A stretch of DNA of 49,803 nucleotides from Pedobacter sp. SYSU D00535 (GCF_017355855.1 NZ_JAFEWD010000018.1:1-49803); one strand, 5' to 3'. Numbered from the stretch's first letter, positions 26,357 through 34,989 are shown. The notes: generated by a model not told the origin, from the sequence alone. Program-made: numbers and translations.

Positions 26357-27487
26357 ATGAAAAAGCTCGTACTGTTTTTCTTTTCATTCGTTTATTTTCT
26401 TTCCGCAAGCGGGCAGCTTCCTAACGACTCTCTGGAATATCGGATCCGACCAGACACGCTCAAGTCGGGGGATGTTCAACTTAGTCTCTACAACTTCAAT
26501 TTTCTGCGGAATTACGAATTTTTTAACAACTTTCAGGATGGGTATACCCTTTTCGGGACGCAGTTGGAGCCGCGGTTAGTGTATTATCCCAATTCTAAAT
26601 TGGTGCTAAGTGCAGGCGTTCATGTTCGGAAAGATTTTGGCAAGCAAGGGATCAATAAAAGTTTTCCACTGTTTACTATTAAGTATCAAAATGGTAACAC
26701 TGCTCTTATAAATGGAGTGCTGGAAGGCAACATCAACCATCGATTTATCGAGCCGCTTTTTGATTTCGAAAGAAAGATTAGTAACCCCGTTGAGTATGGC
26801 ACGCAGTTGGTTGTCGATAAACGGACGCTGTTTCTGGATGCCTTTGTCAATTGGAACAAGATGATCGAGCGGAACTCTCCTGAGCAGGAGCAAATATTCG
26901 CAGGCGTCTCATCTGATATCGCTATCTACAAGCAAAAGGCTCTGAAAGTCAGCGTTCCCCTACAGGTGTTTGCTTTTCATCAGGGCGGACAAATAGATAC
27001 AGACCCTGCACCGCTGCAGACCGTGGTGAACGCAGCATTAGGAATAAAATTCCAATGGAACAGGACGGGCTTCCTCAAACACTTAAAAACAGAGAACTAC
27101 TTCGTCACCTATACCGACCTTTCTCCTCACAAGCAGCAAGTATATAGCAATGGTACCGGCTGGTACTTCAATGCAGGGCTGGGAACCTGGAAGTACGGAA
27201 GTCTGCTGCTGTCGTACTGGGAAGGGCACAAATATATATCGCCGGTCGGAATGCCAATATATCAGTCTCTTTCGCGACAAATAAATCATCCGGGCTACTC
27301 GGAAGCATTACGGCAACTAGTTTTCCTTCGCTACACCCTGCAGCGACAGCTGGTAGCCAACTTTTATCTCGACTTTAGGGTGGAACCGATTTTTGATTTG
27401 AAAAGCCCGGGTTCCAAACCCATGGAGTTTTTCCACTCGCTGTTTCTTGTGTACAAGCAAGATTTCAGGCTTTTCAAAAGAAAGTGA
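26357..27487 (+). CDS. Putative outer-membrane beta-barrel protein
   Basis: 376 residues. A signal peptide (MKKLVLFFFSFVYFLSASGQ) is followed by a protein made of alternating aromatic/polar strands (for example QLSLYNFNFLRNYEFF, LFGTQLEPRLVYYPN, LVLSAGVHVRKDFG) and ending in YKQDFRLFKRK. No family recognised. It lies 32 bp after hemJ and may be the last gene of the heme operon or separate. Confidence 0.6.
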   Translation: MKKLVLFFFSFVYFLSASGQLPNDSLEYRIRPDTLKSGDVQLSLYNFNFLRNYEFFNNFQDGYTLFGTQLEPRLVYYPNSKLVLSAGVHVRKDFGKQGINKSFPLFTIKYQNGNTALINGVLEGNINHRFIEPLFDFERKISNPVEYGTQLVVDKRTLFLDAFVNWNKMIERNSPEQEQIFAGVSSDIAIYKQKALKVSVPLQVFAFHQGGQIDTDPAPLQTVVNAALGIKFQWNRTGFLKHLKTENYFVTYTDLSPHKQQVYSNGTGWYFNAGLGTWKYGSLLLSYWEGHKYISPVGMPIYQSLSRQINHPGYSEALRQLVFLRYTLQRQLVANFYLDFRVEPIFDLKSPGSKPMEFFHSLFLVYKQDFRLFKRK

Positions 27488-27548
27488 CGTTTTTTTCAAA
27501 AGCAATGCAACTAAGATCACAATTTTTCCCTCTTATTCCTGAACGTGT

Positions 27549-28118
27549 ATGAATATAAGCCGCAAATTAGCAGTGGACGACTTGCTTGAGGGCTGCCGGC
27601 GCGGAGAGCGCAGGGCTCAAGAGCTGTTGTACAAAATGCTCGCATCCAGGATGCTGGGCGTTTGTACCCGATACGCTAAAGATAGGTATGAAGCTGAAGA
27701 TATGCTTCAAATTGGCTTTGTAAAGGTTTTTCAAAAAGTTAAAGAATTTCGAGGGGAAGGGTCTTTTGAAGGATGGATAAGGCGAATTATGGTTAACTCA
27801 GCAATTGAAGTATACCGCAAAAATCAGCGAATGCTGGATGTAGTAGATATCAATGAAGTGTACGATGTTCAGCAAGTGACCTTTGACATGAATGGGTTGG
27901 AGACAAAAGACTTGCTGCGGTTGATTCAACAGCTGCCCGCCGGCTACAAACTGGTATTTAACCTTTATGCAATTGAAGGTTATTCGCACAAGGAGATAGC
28001 AGATCAGCTTGGGATAACAGAAGGCGCTTCAAAATCGCAGTTATCTAGGGCAAGAGCGGTTCTTAAAGAAAAAATAATGAAACTAGAGGGGAGTAAATAT
28101 GTCGATCACGTCGGATAA
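27549..28118 (+). CDS. ECF RNA polymerase sigma factor
   Basis: 189 residues: region 2 (DRYEAEDMLQIGFVKVFQKVKEFRGEGSFEGWIRRIMVNSAIEVYRK) and region 4 (LPAGYKLVFNLYAIEGYSHKEIADQLGITEGASKSQLSRARAVLKEKI). Overlaps the anti-sigma-like gene by 20 bp and is followed by an outer-membrane barrel gene, a common Bacteroidota sigma/anti-sigma/OMP operon. Confidence 0.93.
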   Translation: MNISRKLAVDDLLEGCRRGERRAQELLYKMLASRMLGVCTRYAKDRYEAEDMLQIGFVKVFQKVKEFRGEGSFEGWIRRIMVNSAIEVYRKNQRMLDVVDINEVYDVQQVTFDMNGLETKDLLRLIQQLPAGYKLVFNLYAIEGYSHKEIADQLGITEGASKSQLSRARAVLKEKIMKLEGSKYVDHVG

Positions 28119-28851
28119 GGAATTTGATAAAGTGTTTAAGGATAGGTTCGATTCGTTTGAACTTGATCCACCTCCTGCAGCCTGGACAGGAATTGTACAA
28201 GAGCTGGATAGGGTAAAGTCAAAAAAGCCTTTTCCCTATGTATGGGTAGCAGCCGCGAGTTTAGCAGCGGTATTAACGGCACTTTGGTTTGCGCCTCCTA
28301 ATGAAGGAATGCGCTTGCATGGAAAGACAGAGGTTCAGCAAGTTCCGGTAGAAGCGAACCGGGAAATACCGGCGGAGGTAACCGAGCCGGAAACTACGCA
28401 GATGATGGCCGCGATAACTCCCGTTGAGGAAATAGCAGCGCCGGTACCCGCTCAGATCAAGTCAAAGATTCGCGTTTCAATAGAACCGGAAGGGGCGAAG
28501 GTAGAGCGGGAGGAAAGTAGTATTGCGTTAGTAGCAGCAGAAACTGAAGGAGAACGCGCGCCAGAGCTAACAGAAGCTACGGCCCTTCCAGAAGAACGGC
28601 CTGCTACTTTTACACAGGCTCGCCCAAGCAGAAAAGAGACGCTTACAATGCTTGCAGCGGCTGAAGAAGCTGAATTGGAGGAGTCGAGAGCCCGGCGTAA
28701 AATTAAGTCAGTAGGTGATATTGTAAATTTTGTGGTAGGCAAAGTAGACAAGCGAAAAGATAAGATTATTGAATTTGCCAACGAGGAAGAGGGGAATGTC
28801 GTTTCGGGGATCAATTTGGGCTTATTACAGTTTAAAAGCAAAGAGAAATAA
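28099..28851 (+). CDS. Single-pass membrane anti-sigma-like protein
   Basis: 250 residues. The N-terminal block SFELDPPPAAWTGIVQELD is typical of proteins that follow ECF sigma factors in Bacteroidota. One transmembrane helix at about 48-66 is followed by a long, Glu/Ala/Thr-rich, probably disordered periplasmic part. Overlap with the sigma gene supports an anti-sigma role. A 129-residue reading frame on the opposite strand here is a shadow. Confidence 0.6.
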   Translation: MSITSDKEFDKVFKDRFDSFELDPPPAAWTGIVQELDRVKSKKPFPYVWVAAASLAAVLTALWFAPPNEGMRLHGKTEVQQVPVEANREIPAEVTEPETTQMMAAITPVEEIAAPVPAQIKSKIRVSIEPEGAKVEREESSIALVAAETEGERAPELTEATALPEERPATFTQARPSRKETLTMLAAAEEAELEESRARRKIKSVGDIVNFVVGKVDKRKDKIIEFANEEEGNVVSGINLGLLQFKSKEK

Positions 28852-28863
28852 ATACACTAATAG

Positions 28864-29664
28864 ATGAAAAGCAAAGTTCTGTCAGCTCTTTTTCCTTGTT
28901 TATTAATGGGAGCGCTAGCATTTGGAAATGAAGTAGATACCACCAGGAATAAGAATGAGGTGAAAGCCGAACCGGTAGTCAAAGTAGGAGGGTTCAGGGT
29001 TCCTACTAATACATCTGATTCCACCAAAAAGGCTTCTTCAAAATTTTCATTCCAGTTAACACTGGCCCGCGTCGATCTTGGCCTGGCCACTTATATGGAA
29101 AACGGAAGTTATACCTTGTCGTCTCCTCAGGCGAAAAACCTCGAATATGAGACACTAAAGACGCATAATTTCGGATTTGAGTTTCTCCAAACGGGCTATC
29201 GCTTTAACAGCTACTTTAAAATATATCTGGGTGCTGGTTTAGACTGGAATCATATCCGCTTGAAAAACAACGTGACTATTCTTTCAGATCAGCCTGAGCT
29301 AACTTTCAAAGAGGAGGATATCGAATTCAAGAAAAATCGGTTTTCAAGTACCTATTTGCGTATTCCTTTATCCTTTCAGTTCAGAACAAAAGATGATCAA
29401 AAAGGTAATAAGGTGTACTTCGTGGCAGGACCGGAAGTGGGATTCCTGATTAACGGCAAGACGAAGCAGGTGAGTGAGGAACAAGGGAAAGTGAAGTTTA
29501 AAGATGACTTCAATTTCAATCCCTTCCGCTATGGAGCGTTTGCTCGTGTTGGCTATGGTCTTGCGGGCCTTTACGTGAAATATTATGCTAACGACGTTTT
29601 TGCCGAGAACCGGGGTCCAAGCGACTTTAAAAATGTGAACTTTGGAATAATGGTTGGCTTTTAG
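28864..29664 (+). CDS. PorT-like outer-membrane beta-barrel protein
   Basis: 266 residues with a signal peptide (about 1-21), a short linker and a barrel-like rest ending in the C-terminal aromatic FGIMVGF, as expected for an outer-membrane strand signal. Segments such as TGYRFNSYFKIYLGAGLDWNHIRL, FSSTYLRIPLSFQFRTK and VYFVAGPEVGFLI are typical PorT/OMP_b-brl strands. Third gene of the sigma operon, 12 bp after the anti-sigma-like gene; ends in a terminator. Confidence 0.72.
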   Translation: MKSKVLSALFPCLLMGALAFGNEVDTTRNKNEVKAEPVVKVGGFRVPTNTSDSTKKASSKFSFQLTLARVDLGLATYMENGSYTLSSPQAKNLEYETLKTHNFGFEFLQTGYRFNSYFKIYLGAGLDWNHIRLKNNVTILSDQPELTFKEEDIEFKKNRFSSTYLRIPLSFQFRTKDDQKGNKVYFVAGPEVGFLINGKTKQVSEEQGKVKFKDDFNFNPFRYGAFARVGYGLAGLYVKYYANDVFAENRGPSDFKNVNFGIMVGF

Positions 29665-29689
29665 AAAGCATCAATTAATATATACGTTC

Positions 29690-29720
29690 GCCCTGCAAGG
29701 AACTTCTTTGTGGGGCTTTT
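29690..29720 (+). terminator. Terminator of the second sigma operon
   Basis: GCCCTGCAAG pairs with TTTGTGGGGC (some G-U pairs) and is followed by six T. It lies 25 bp after the stop of the barrel gene. The rest of the gap up to 29855 holds no gene; a reading frame at 29654-29842 crosses this terminator and is not accepted. Confidence 0.65.
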
Positions 29721-29855
29721 TTGTGGAGATTTGTTTGGTCTTTAAGCTCACTATGAACATAAGGGTACTTTCATCCTCCGTTTGTGAGTTTCTGCTCGTG
29801 AAGGTTCTATTTTATTTAGCGATATTTGTAGGGTCTGTTTAAACACGAAAAGAAT

Positions 29856-30911
29856 TTGGCTGATATATCCTGTGAAGTTTTTGATGAAGATGATCAAATC
29901 TATCTTCCAAACATCCCCCAAAATAGAATAATAACCGTCCAAAACGTTACTAAAAAATATTCAGAAGTTCCCTTTTCTGGAGTTGATAACGCCAGTTTTG
30001 CTATCGACAAGGGGAAAATTGTAGCAATAGTAGGCGAGAGCGGTAGTGGTAAAAGTACGTTGCTGAAGCTGATCTATGGCTTGATGACTCCCGAGAAGGG
30101 GCATGTTTTTTTTCGTTCAGAACTAATAAAGGGTCCCGAGAAGAAACTTATCCCCGGGCACGAAGCAATGAAAATGGTGACCCAGGATTTTAGCCTGAAT
30201 ACTTACGCAAAGGTTTACGACAACATTGCCTCCATGCTGCCTAATACCAATCTGAAGTATAAAGTGGAGAAGACGGAATCCATGTTGCAGCTGCTGAGGA
30301 TTAGTCATCTTGCTCAAAAGCGGGTAGCCGATTTAAGTGGAGGAGAGCAGCAGCGGGTAGCCATCGCGAAAGCAATCGTTACAGAGCCTGAAGTATTATT
30401 GATGGACGAACCCTTCAGTCAGGTAGACACAATGCTTAAAAGCCAGCTTAGAGCTGATTTAAGGAGACTTTCGCATGAACTGGGGATCACTATCCTCATC
30501 GTCTCACACGATCCTGTAGATGGTCTTTCTTTAGCCGACGAGCTGGTAGTGATCAGACGGGGTGCAGTGCTCGAAACCGGTAGTCCTGCTGAGCTTTACA
30601 ATCGTCCTCGCCATTTGTATACCGCAAAGCTCCTTTCAGATTGCAATGTACTGGAAAAGGACGCGGCAGAGAAAATAGGTGTACAAGTCAAAAAAACTGT
30701 GGTGGGAATCCGGCTGGAAGATGTTCAGCTGATTGAAAATTTTAGCTCAGGTAAAATGCGGGTAGTAGACAGGTTTTTTAAGGGGTATGGCGAAGAGGTT
30801 CTACTAGAGCGATCAGGTGTTTTAATTAGAGCATTGAATCTAGAAGTGGAAAAGTTTCAGGTTGGAGACCTCTTGGATATTGGCGTGAAGAAGGTTCTTA
30901 GTTTTGACTAG
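29856..30911 (+). CDS. ABC transporter ATP-binding protein (orphan)
   Basis: 351 residues: Walker A GESGSGKST, Q-loop VTQDFSLN, signature LSGGEQQRVAIAKAI, Walker B VLLMDEPF, H-loop VSHD. After about residue 240 a TOBE-like tail of roughly 110 residues follows (VVGIRLEDVQLIENFSSGKMRVV), as in PotA/MalK-type importers of amino acids, polyamines or metals. No permease or binding protein is adjacent. The start is uncertain: a TTG at 29856 is used since no ATG lies before the Walker A motif in this frame. A weak -7-like GATATTTG lies at 29821. Confidence 0.82.
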   Translation: MADISCEVFDEDDQIYLPNIPQNRIITVQNVTKKYSEVPFSGVDNASFAIDKGKIVAIVGESGSGKSTLLKLIYGLMTPEKGHVFFRSELIKGPEKKLIPGHEAMKMVTQDFSLNTYAKVYDNIASMLPNTNLKYKVEKTESMLQLLRISHLAQKRVADLSGGEQQRVAIAKAIVTEPEVLLMDEPFSQVDTMLKSQLRADLRRLSHELGITILIVSHDPVDGLSLADELVVIRRGAVLETGSPAELYNRPRHLYTAKLLSDCNVLEKDAAEKIGVQVKKTVVGIRLEDVQLIENFSSGKMRVVDRFFKGYGEEVLLERSGVLIRALNLEVEKFQVGDLLDIGVKKVLSFD

Positions 30912-30916
30912 GTCTT

Positions 30917-30955
30917 AATAGAGCCAGCTGTTTCAATTGCTGGCTCTATTTTTTT
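30917..30955. terminator. Bidirectional terminator
   Basis: AATAGAGCCAGC and GCTGGCTCTATT form a perfect 12-bp stem, A-rich on the left and followed by five T. It separates the convergent ABC ATPase and outer-membrane protein genes and can serve both. Confidence 0.9.
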
Positions 30956-30959
30956 GATA

Positions 30960-31592
30960 TTAATAGCTAGATCCTAAAGGGATTTTGATTCCAAGATTCA
31001 AGATGGTATGAAATGGAATAGGATTGCTGCTCTCAGAAGTGTCCCCGGTTCTTGAATTTGTTGAGTTAGAACCGGCAGGTAATGCGATTCCTGCTTGAGC
31101 AAATAGCAAAGGAACGCCGACTTTGAACTGAGCGCCTAATCCTGCATTCAAAGTTAGTCCTGACAACTTACCATCAGCTTCCATTTCGAAGTCCATTCCG
31201 TTGCCACCTCCGTTACCCTCCATTTTTGTGTTACTGGTGACGAGGGCCGCGCCGACAGGCACGTACAAGCTAAAATTGTCTTCGGTGGTGCCCACTAAGT
31301 GGTAAAGTGCACTCAGAGAAAGGGTAGTGAAAGTTGTTTTTGACTCAAACGAGAATCCCTCATCTGAGAATGATTGCTTGATCGGAAAGCCGTAATTGAA
31401 TCCTAGAACAGCGGTAAGCTTTTCTTTGATGGCATATCCGGCAGTAAATTGAAGCCCAGGAGTAGCTTTGTCAACATCTCCTCCATAAGAAGTATAAGTG
31501 CCGCTTAAACCAAGGTTTAGATTAGACAATTGTGCTCGAGTGCCAATAGTGACACCTAGCAATAATGCTACAGAAAGAAAAATTTTTTTCAT
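30960..31592 (-). CDS. Outer-membrane beta-barrel protein
   Basis: 210 residues with a signal peptide (cut near TRAQ, residue 21) and amphipathic strands (LNLGLSGTYTSYGGDV, LTAVLGFNYGFPI, TLSLSALYHLVGT, FSLYVPVGAALV), with a Gly/Asn-rich insertion near the middle. A small OmpW/OMP_b-brl-type barrel of unknown function. A -7-like TAAGTTCG lies upstream at 31613-31620 on this strand. Confidence 0.7.
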   Translation of the reverse strand: MKKIFLSVALLLGVTIGTRAQLSNLNLGLSGTYTSYGGDVDKATPGLQFTAGYAIKEKLTAVLGFNYGFPIKQSFSDEGFSFESKTTFTTLSLSALYHLVGTTEDNFSLYVPVGAALVTSNTKMEGNGGGNGMDFEMEADGKLSGLTLNAGLGAQFKVGVPLLFAQAGIALPAGSNSTNSRTGDTSESSNPIPFHTILNLGIKIPLGSSY

Positions 31593-31612
31593 TGTGATTT
31601 ATTTAAGTGCCG

Positions 31613-31620
31613 CGAACTTA
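31613..31620 (-). promoter_or_regulatory. Possible -7 box of the outer-membrane protein gene
   Basis: CGAACTTA reads TAAGTTCG on the minus strand, seven of eight positions compatible with TAnnTTTG. It lies 20 bp upstream of the ATG at 31592. Confidence 0.35.
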
Positions 31621-31665
31621 AAAAAAAATTAAAACATTTTCTTCTGTATTTTGTATTCGTCACTC

Positions 31666-32958
31666 CTAAACCAGGTATTCAAAAAGCGTTTGATCTTTAT
31701 TAATTTCTTTGTAATCGAAATTATGCGCTTCCATTCGTTGAATCAACGCAGCATAATCTTCCGGCGACTTCAATTCGATCCCCACAAAGGCCGGCCCAAA
31801 TTCCCGGTTCGTCTTTTTAATGAACTCAAATCGGGTAATATCATCATCGGGACCTAAAACCCTGTTGACAAAGGTTTTTAAAGCACCGGGGCGCTGAGGA
31901 AAGTTAACTACAAAGTAATGCTTCAGTCCTTCGTACAGCAAAGAGAGTTCTTTAATCTCCTGCATACGCTCAATGTCATTATTTCCCCCGCTGACTACAC
32001 AAACTACCTTCTTACCTTTAATCCGATAGGCATAATAATCGAGGGCGGCAATAGACAATGCTCCCGCCGGCTCGGCTACAATGGCATCCTGATTATAGAG
32101 TCGCAGGATTGTGGCGCAGACTTTCCCTTCGGGAATAAGAGTAATATCGCTTAATACCTCTTTACAGATCGGGTAGGTGAGCTCTCCGGCTCTCCGCACA
32201 GAGGCTCCGTCGACAAAGCGGTTGATATGATCCAACGTTACCGGTCCATCCGCTTCAAAAGCTTTCTTCATCGAAGGAGCGCCTTCTGGTTCCACTCCAA
32301 AGATCTCGATGGCGGGATTCGCCTGCTTCATATAACTTCCCGCTCCGGCAGCCAGTCCGCCGCCGCCTAGTGGGACAATCACCACCTCCGTCTCGGGAAG
32401 ATCGGTCAATATTTCTACGCCCACTGTCCCTTGTCCCTCAATGATCTTGTAGTTGTCAAAAGGAGGGATGAAGGTCAATTCATTCGCAGTGGTATAAGCA
32501 AGTGCTTCCCGAAGACAGTCATCAAAGGTATCACCAACCAGGATAATATCGATCATCCCATCCCCGAACATCTTCGTCTGGTTGATTTTCTGCTTCGGCG
32601 TGATCTCCGGCATGAAAATAACCCCTCTGGTATTGAGTTTTCTGCAAGAAAAGGCAACACCCTGCGCATGGTTGCCAGCACTCGCACAGACCACCCCTTT
32701 CAAGAGCTGTTCAGTACTTAGCTGACTGATCATGTTGTAAGCCCCTCTAAGCTTGTAGGAACGCACCACCTGTAAATCTTCCCGCTTTAGATAGACCTCG
32801 CAGTCGTACTTCTCCGACAGCCATTGGTTATGTTGCAAAGGCGTTTTTTTGATTACCTTTTTAAGTCGCGCTAAAGCGCTTATATAATTTAATTCTGATT
32901 TGTAGTTGCTCATATAGGGAGCTGGGTTGTATTCTATCGGAGAGGTGAAAGAACTCAT
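31666..32958 (-). CDS. ilvA: Threonine ammonia-lyase (threonine deaminase)
   Basis: Makes 2-oxobutyrate from threonine for isoleucine synthesis. PLP lysine in VVRSYKLRGAYN, the phosphate loop VPLGGGGLAAG, and a single C-terminal ACT-like domain (HYFVVNFPQRPGALKTF to the end) of the short IlvA type, which can carry Ile feedback control. 430 residues from the ATG at 32958, which overlaps the hepT stop (ATGA); an ATG at 32913 would give a more usual start. The gene lies behind the MNT-HEPN pair with its own promoter region, not directly behind leuB. Confidence 0.94.
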   Translation of the reverse strand: MSSFTSPIEYNPAPYMSNYKSELNYISALARLKKVIKKTPLQHNQWLSEKYDCEVYLKREDLQVVRSYKLRGAYNMISQLSTEQLLKGVVCASAGNHAQGVAFSCRKLNTRGVIFMPEITPKQKINQTKMFGDGMIDIILVGDTFDDCLREALAYTTANELTFIPPFDNYKIIEGQGTVGVEILTDLPETEVVIVPLGGGGLAAGAGSYMKQANPAIEIFGVEPEGAPSMKKAFEADGPVTLDHINRFVDGASVRRAGELTYPICKEVLSDITLIPEGKVCATILRLYNQDAIVAEPAGALSIAALDYYAYRIKGKKVVCVVSGGNNDIERMQEIKELSLLYEGLKHYFVVNFPQRPGALKTFVNRVLGPDDDITRFEFIKKTNREFGPAFVGIELKSPEDYAALIQRMEAHNFDYKEINKDQTLFEYLV

Positions 32959-33308
32959 TCCTCCATTTGTCTCAGTATCTGCTGTATTTGTTCTTTAAGC
33001 GCTGGTAATTCCTGCCTGACAATATTCCACACAATCTCGTAATCAATGCCAAAGTACTCGTGGGTAATAATGTTCCTAGTTCCTTTTATTTGTCTCCAAG
33101 CCACTTCCTTGTTAAGGCTCTTTGTCTCGGCGCTTAAGTTTGCAGTAGCTTCTCCTATGATAACTATTTGCATTAAAGTAGCGCTCTTGACTAAAGAGTT
33201 GCTAAGGAACTCGTCCCGCGTCAAATTTGTCAAGTAAAGTTCGATGTCAAGGATGGCATCAATTATGTGCAGTAGCCGCACACGATCGCTCAGCTTATTA
33301 TTTCTCAT
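32955..33308 (-). CDS. hepT: HepT-like HEPN toxin (DUF86)
   Basis: 117 residues, all-helical. It carries the HEPN RNase motif R-x4-H-x-Y as RNIITHEY (Arg78, His83, Tyr85). In the characterised MntA/HepT system the antitoxin adenylylates this tyrosine and blocks the RNase. Start at the ATG 33308, overlapping mntA by 11 bp; a longer frame to 33377 reads back through mntA. Its stop overlaps the ilvA start by 4 bp, so the toxin is translationally coupled to ilvA. Confidence 0.85.
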   Translation of the reverse strand: MRNNKLSDRVRLLHIIDAILDIELYLTNLTRDEFLSNSLVKSATLMQIVIIGEATANLSAETKSLNKEVAWRQIKGTRNIITHEYFGIDYEIVWNIVRQELPALKEQIQQILRQMEE

Positions 33309-33591
33309 AAATAAGCTTTTTCTCCTGGTCGATAAGAGGCGAGATATACTTAGATAGCCCTCCCGTAGATACGACATCGACTTTTTTATTTAAAACTTTT
33401 TCCAGTTCCTCTTTCATGCCGTAGAAGTTCCAGCTTACGCCTTTCGAATAGTCTAGCTCCACCAAAATGTCCACATCACTACTTTCGTCGGCGTCTCCTC
33501 TCGAATAAGAACCAAATAAAAAGGCTTTCCGTACAGGTTTTGTACTGAAGAACTGTCTGATTAAATTCAAATCGTTCGCACCGAGGGTCAT
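33298..33591 (-). CDS. mntA: MntA-like minimal nucleotidyltransferase antitoxin
   Basis: 97 residues with the nucleotidyltransferase signature GSYSRGDADESSDVDILVE (Gly27, Ser28, Asp39, Asp41). It would transfer AMP to the HepT tyrosine. Start at the ATG 33591, preferred over a longer frame to 33705 that crosses the leuB terminator, because the -7 box TATTTTTG ends just 5 nt upstream. Overlaps hepT by 11 bp, the normal antitoxin-toxin order for this family. Confidence 0.85.
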   Translation of the reverse strand: MTLGANDLNLIRQFFSTKPVRKAFLFGSYSRGDADESSDVDILVELDYSKGVSWNFYGMKEELEKVLNKKVDVVSTGGLSKYISPLIDQEKKLIYEK

Positions 33592-33596
33592 AGCTG

Positions 33597-33604
33597 CAAA
33601 AATA
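33597..33604 (-). promoter_or_regulatory. -7 promoter box of mntA-hepT-ilvA
   Basis: CAAAAATA on the plus strand reads TATTTTTG, a perfect TAnnTTTG. The predicted transcription start falls on or next to the A of the mntA ATG, so the mRNA may be leaderless. It is located downstream of the leuB terminator. Confidence 0.6.
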
Positions 33605-33683
33605 AGAATATGTATTGAAAGAGTGATAGCCCGCCGGATAACAGTGAAAGTTGGGCAAGGTTCTTTGTAAGAAACAGATACCC

Positions 33684-33717
33684 GAATAAAAAACCCCATT
33701 ACCATTCGGTAACAGGG
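33684..33717 (-). terminator. Terminator after leuB
   Basis: On the minus strand CCCTGTTACC and GGTAATGGGG pair over 10 bp (two G-U pairs) around a GAAT loop and are followed by TTTTTTATT. It lies 27 bp after the leuB stop and separates leuB from the toxin-antitoxin block. Confidence 0.85.
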
Positions 33718-33743
33718 TCATATAATCGAGGCAAAAAATTGTG

Positions 33744-34805
33744 TTAAACGTTAGTAGCAAGCCAGTCGCCTACTTCGCTTGTCTTGTAAGCTTTACCTTC
33801 TTTGCCTGCAAGATCTTCAGTAACGATCCCTTCAGCTAAAGACTTGTTTACCACTGCTCTGATTGCTTCTGCTTCTTCTTTCAATCCGAATGCATCTTCA
33901 AACATCATGGCAGCAGAAAGAACAGTAGCAAGAGGGTTGGCGATGTCTTTGCCAGCTGCCTGAGGATATGAACCGTGGATCGGCTCGTATAGGGAAGTAT
34001 GAACACCCTTAGATGCGGATGGCATCAATCCCATAGAACCAGAGATCACCGAAGCTTCGTCAGTTAGAATGTCACCAAAAAGGTTTTCAGTGATAATCAC
34101 ATCGTAAGAGCTAGGCCATTGCACCAAACGCATCGCCACTGCATCCACAAATTCGTAAGAAACCTGTACTTCCGGATAATCTTTTTCCATATCCTGTACG
34201 GTTTCTCTCCATAAACGGGAGCTCTCCAAAACGTTAGCTTTATCCACACAGCAAAGTTTTTTGCTGCGGGTCATCGCCATCTCAAAGCCTAACTTTGCAA
34301 GGCGCTGAATCTCTTCACGTGTGTATGTACAAGTGTCAAAAGCAGTGTTTCCATCGTCTTTCCGGCCTCTTTCACCGAAATAGATGCCGCCAGTCAGTTC
34401 ACGTAAGATGATCAGATCAGTACCTTCAATCCGTTCTCTTTTCAGAGGGGAGTTGTCGATCAGGGAAGGGAAAGTGAAGGTAGGACGAACATTTGCGTAC
34501 AGTCCCAGTTTCTTACGCATTTTCAATAATCCCTGCTCCGGACGAACCGTTGCTTTTGGATCGTTATCAAAACGGGGGTGACCGATAGCTCCGAAAAGCA
34601 CCGCGTCAGCAGCCATACAAATTTCGTGGGTTGAATCTGGATAAGGCTCGCCAACCGCGTCAATTGCAGCCGCACCGGTTAAACCTTCTGTCCAGTTAAC
34701 TTCGTGACCGAACTTTACAGCCACAGCGTCTACAACTTTAACCGCCTGATTGATCACCTCAGGACCTATTCCATCTCCTGCTAAAAGAGCGATGTTAAGT
34801 TTCAT
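33744..34805 (-). CDS. leuB: 3-Isopropylmalate dehydrogenase
   Basis: NAD-dependent oxidative decarboxylation of 3-isopropylmalate in leucine synthesis. Seen: AGDGIGPEV at the N terminus, LLKMRKKLGLYANVRP, ELTGGIYFGERG, and the metal/substrate block ITENLFGDILTDEASVISGSMGLMPSAS. 353 residues. It is flanked on both sides by terminators (34990-35025 before, 33684-33717 after), so it probably has a separate promoter in the 184-bp gap upstream, although no TAnnTTTG box was seen there. Confidence 0.95.
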   Translation of the reverse strand: MKLNIALLAGDGIGPEVINQAVKVVDAVAVKFGHEVNWTEGLTGAAAIDAVGEPYPDSTHEICMAADAVLFGAIGHPRFDNDPKATVRPEQGLLKMRKKLGLYANVRPTFTFPSLIDNSPLKRERIEGTDLIILRELTGGIYFGERGRKDDGNTAFDTCTYTREEIQRLAKLGFEMAMTRSKKLCCVDKANVLESSRLWRETVQDMEKDYPEVQVSYEFVDAVAMRLVQWPSSYDVIITENLFGDILTDEASVISGSMGLMPSASKGVHTSLYEPIHGSYPQAAGKDIANPLATVLSAAMMFEDAFGLKEEAEAIRAVVNKSLAEGIVTEDLAGKEGKAYKTSEVGDWLATNV

Positions 34806-34900
34806 GTTGTTTTATAAGGGTTTTTATTATGATTTAATTTGTTTCTGTTTCAATTTGAAAACCAGCTTTCGCATTCCATCTCACCCTCCTGTCCCGTGTT

Positions 34901-34945
34901 CCGCTCATACGCCTGCAGGCCTTAGGCTCCGGGCCGGTATCCGCT
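34901..34945 (+). repeat. REP-like 45-bp element, copy A
   Basis: A GC-rich 45-bp block starting CCGCTCATAC and ending GGGCCGGTATCCGCT, in the gap between leuB and the second synthase. A related 45-bp block with the same ends lies at 43881-43925. The middle is variable. It stands out from the AT-rich surroundings. No other function is visible in this gap apart from the terminator at 34990-35025. Confidence 0.6.
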
Positions 34946-34989
34946 GCACCCGGGTTTATTTTACAACGGCAGCTCTCCGATCGCCGTTT

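Noticed and set aside
28452-28841. 129-residue minus-strand frame
   Set aside because: Antisense shadow of the Glu/Ala/Thr-rich part of the anti-sigma-like gene; Ser-rich composition is the complement of those codons.
29654-29842. 62-residue plus-strand frame
   Set aside because: Starts within the barrel gene's stop region and crosses a rho-independent terminator.
33592-33705. N-terminal extension of mntA
   Set aside because: It would run through the -7 box and up to the leuB terminator and has no nucleotidyltransferase resemblance.
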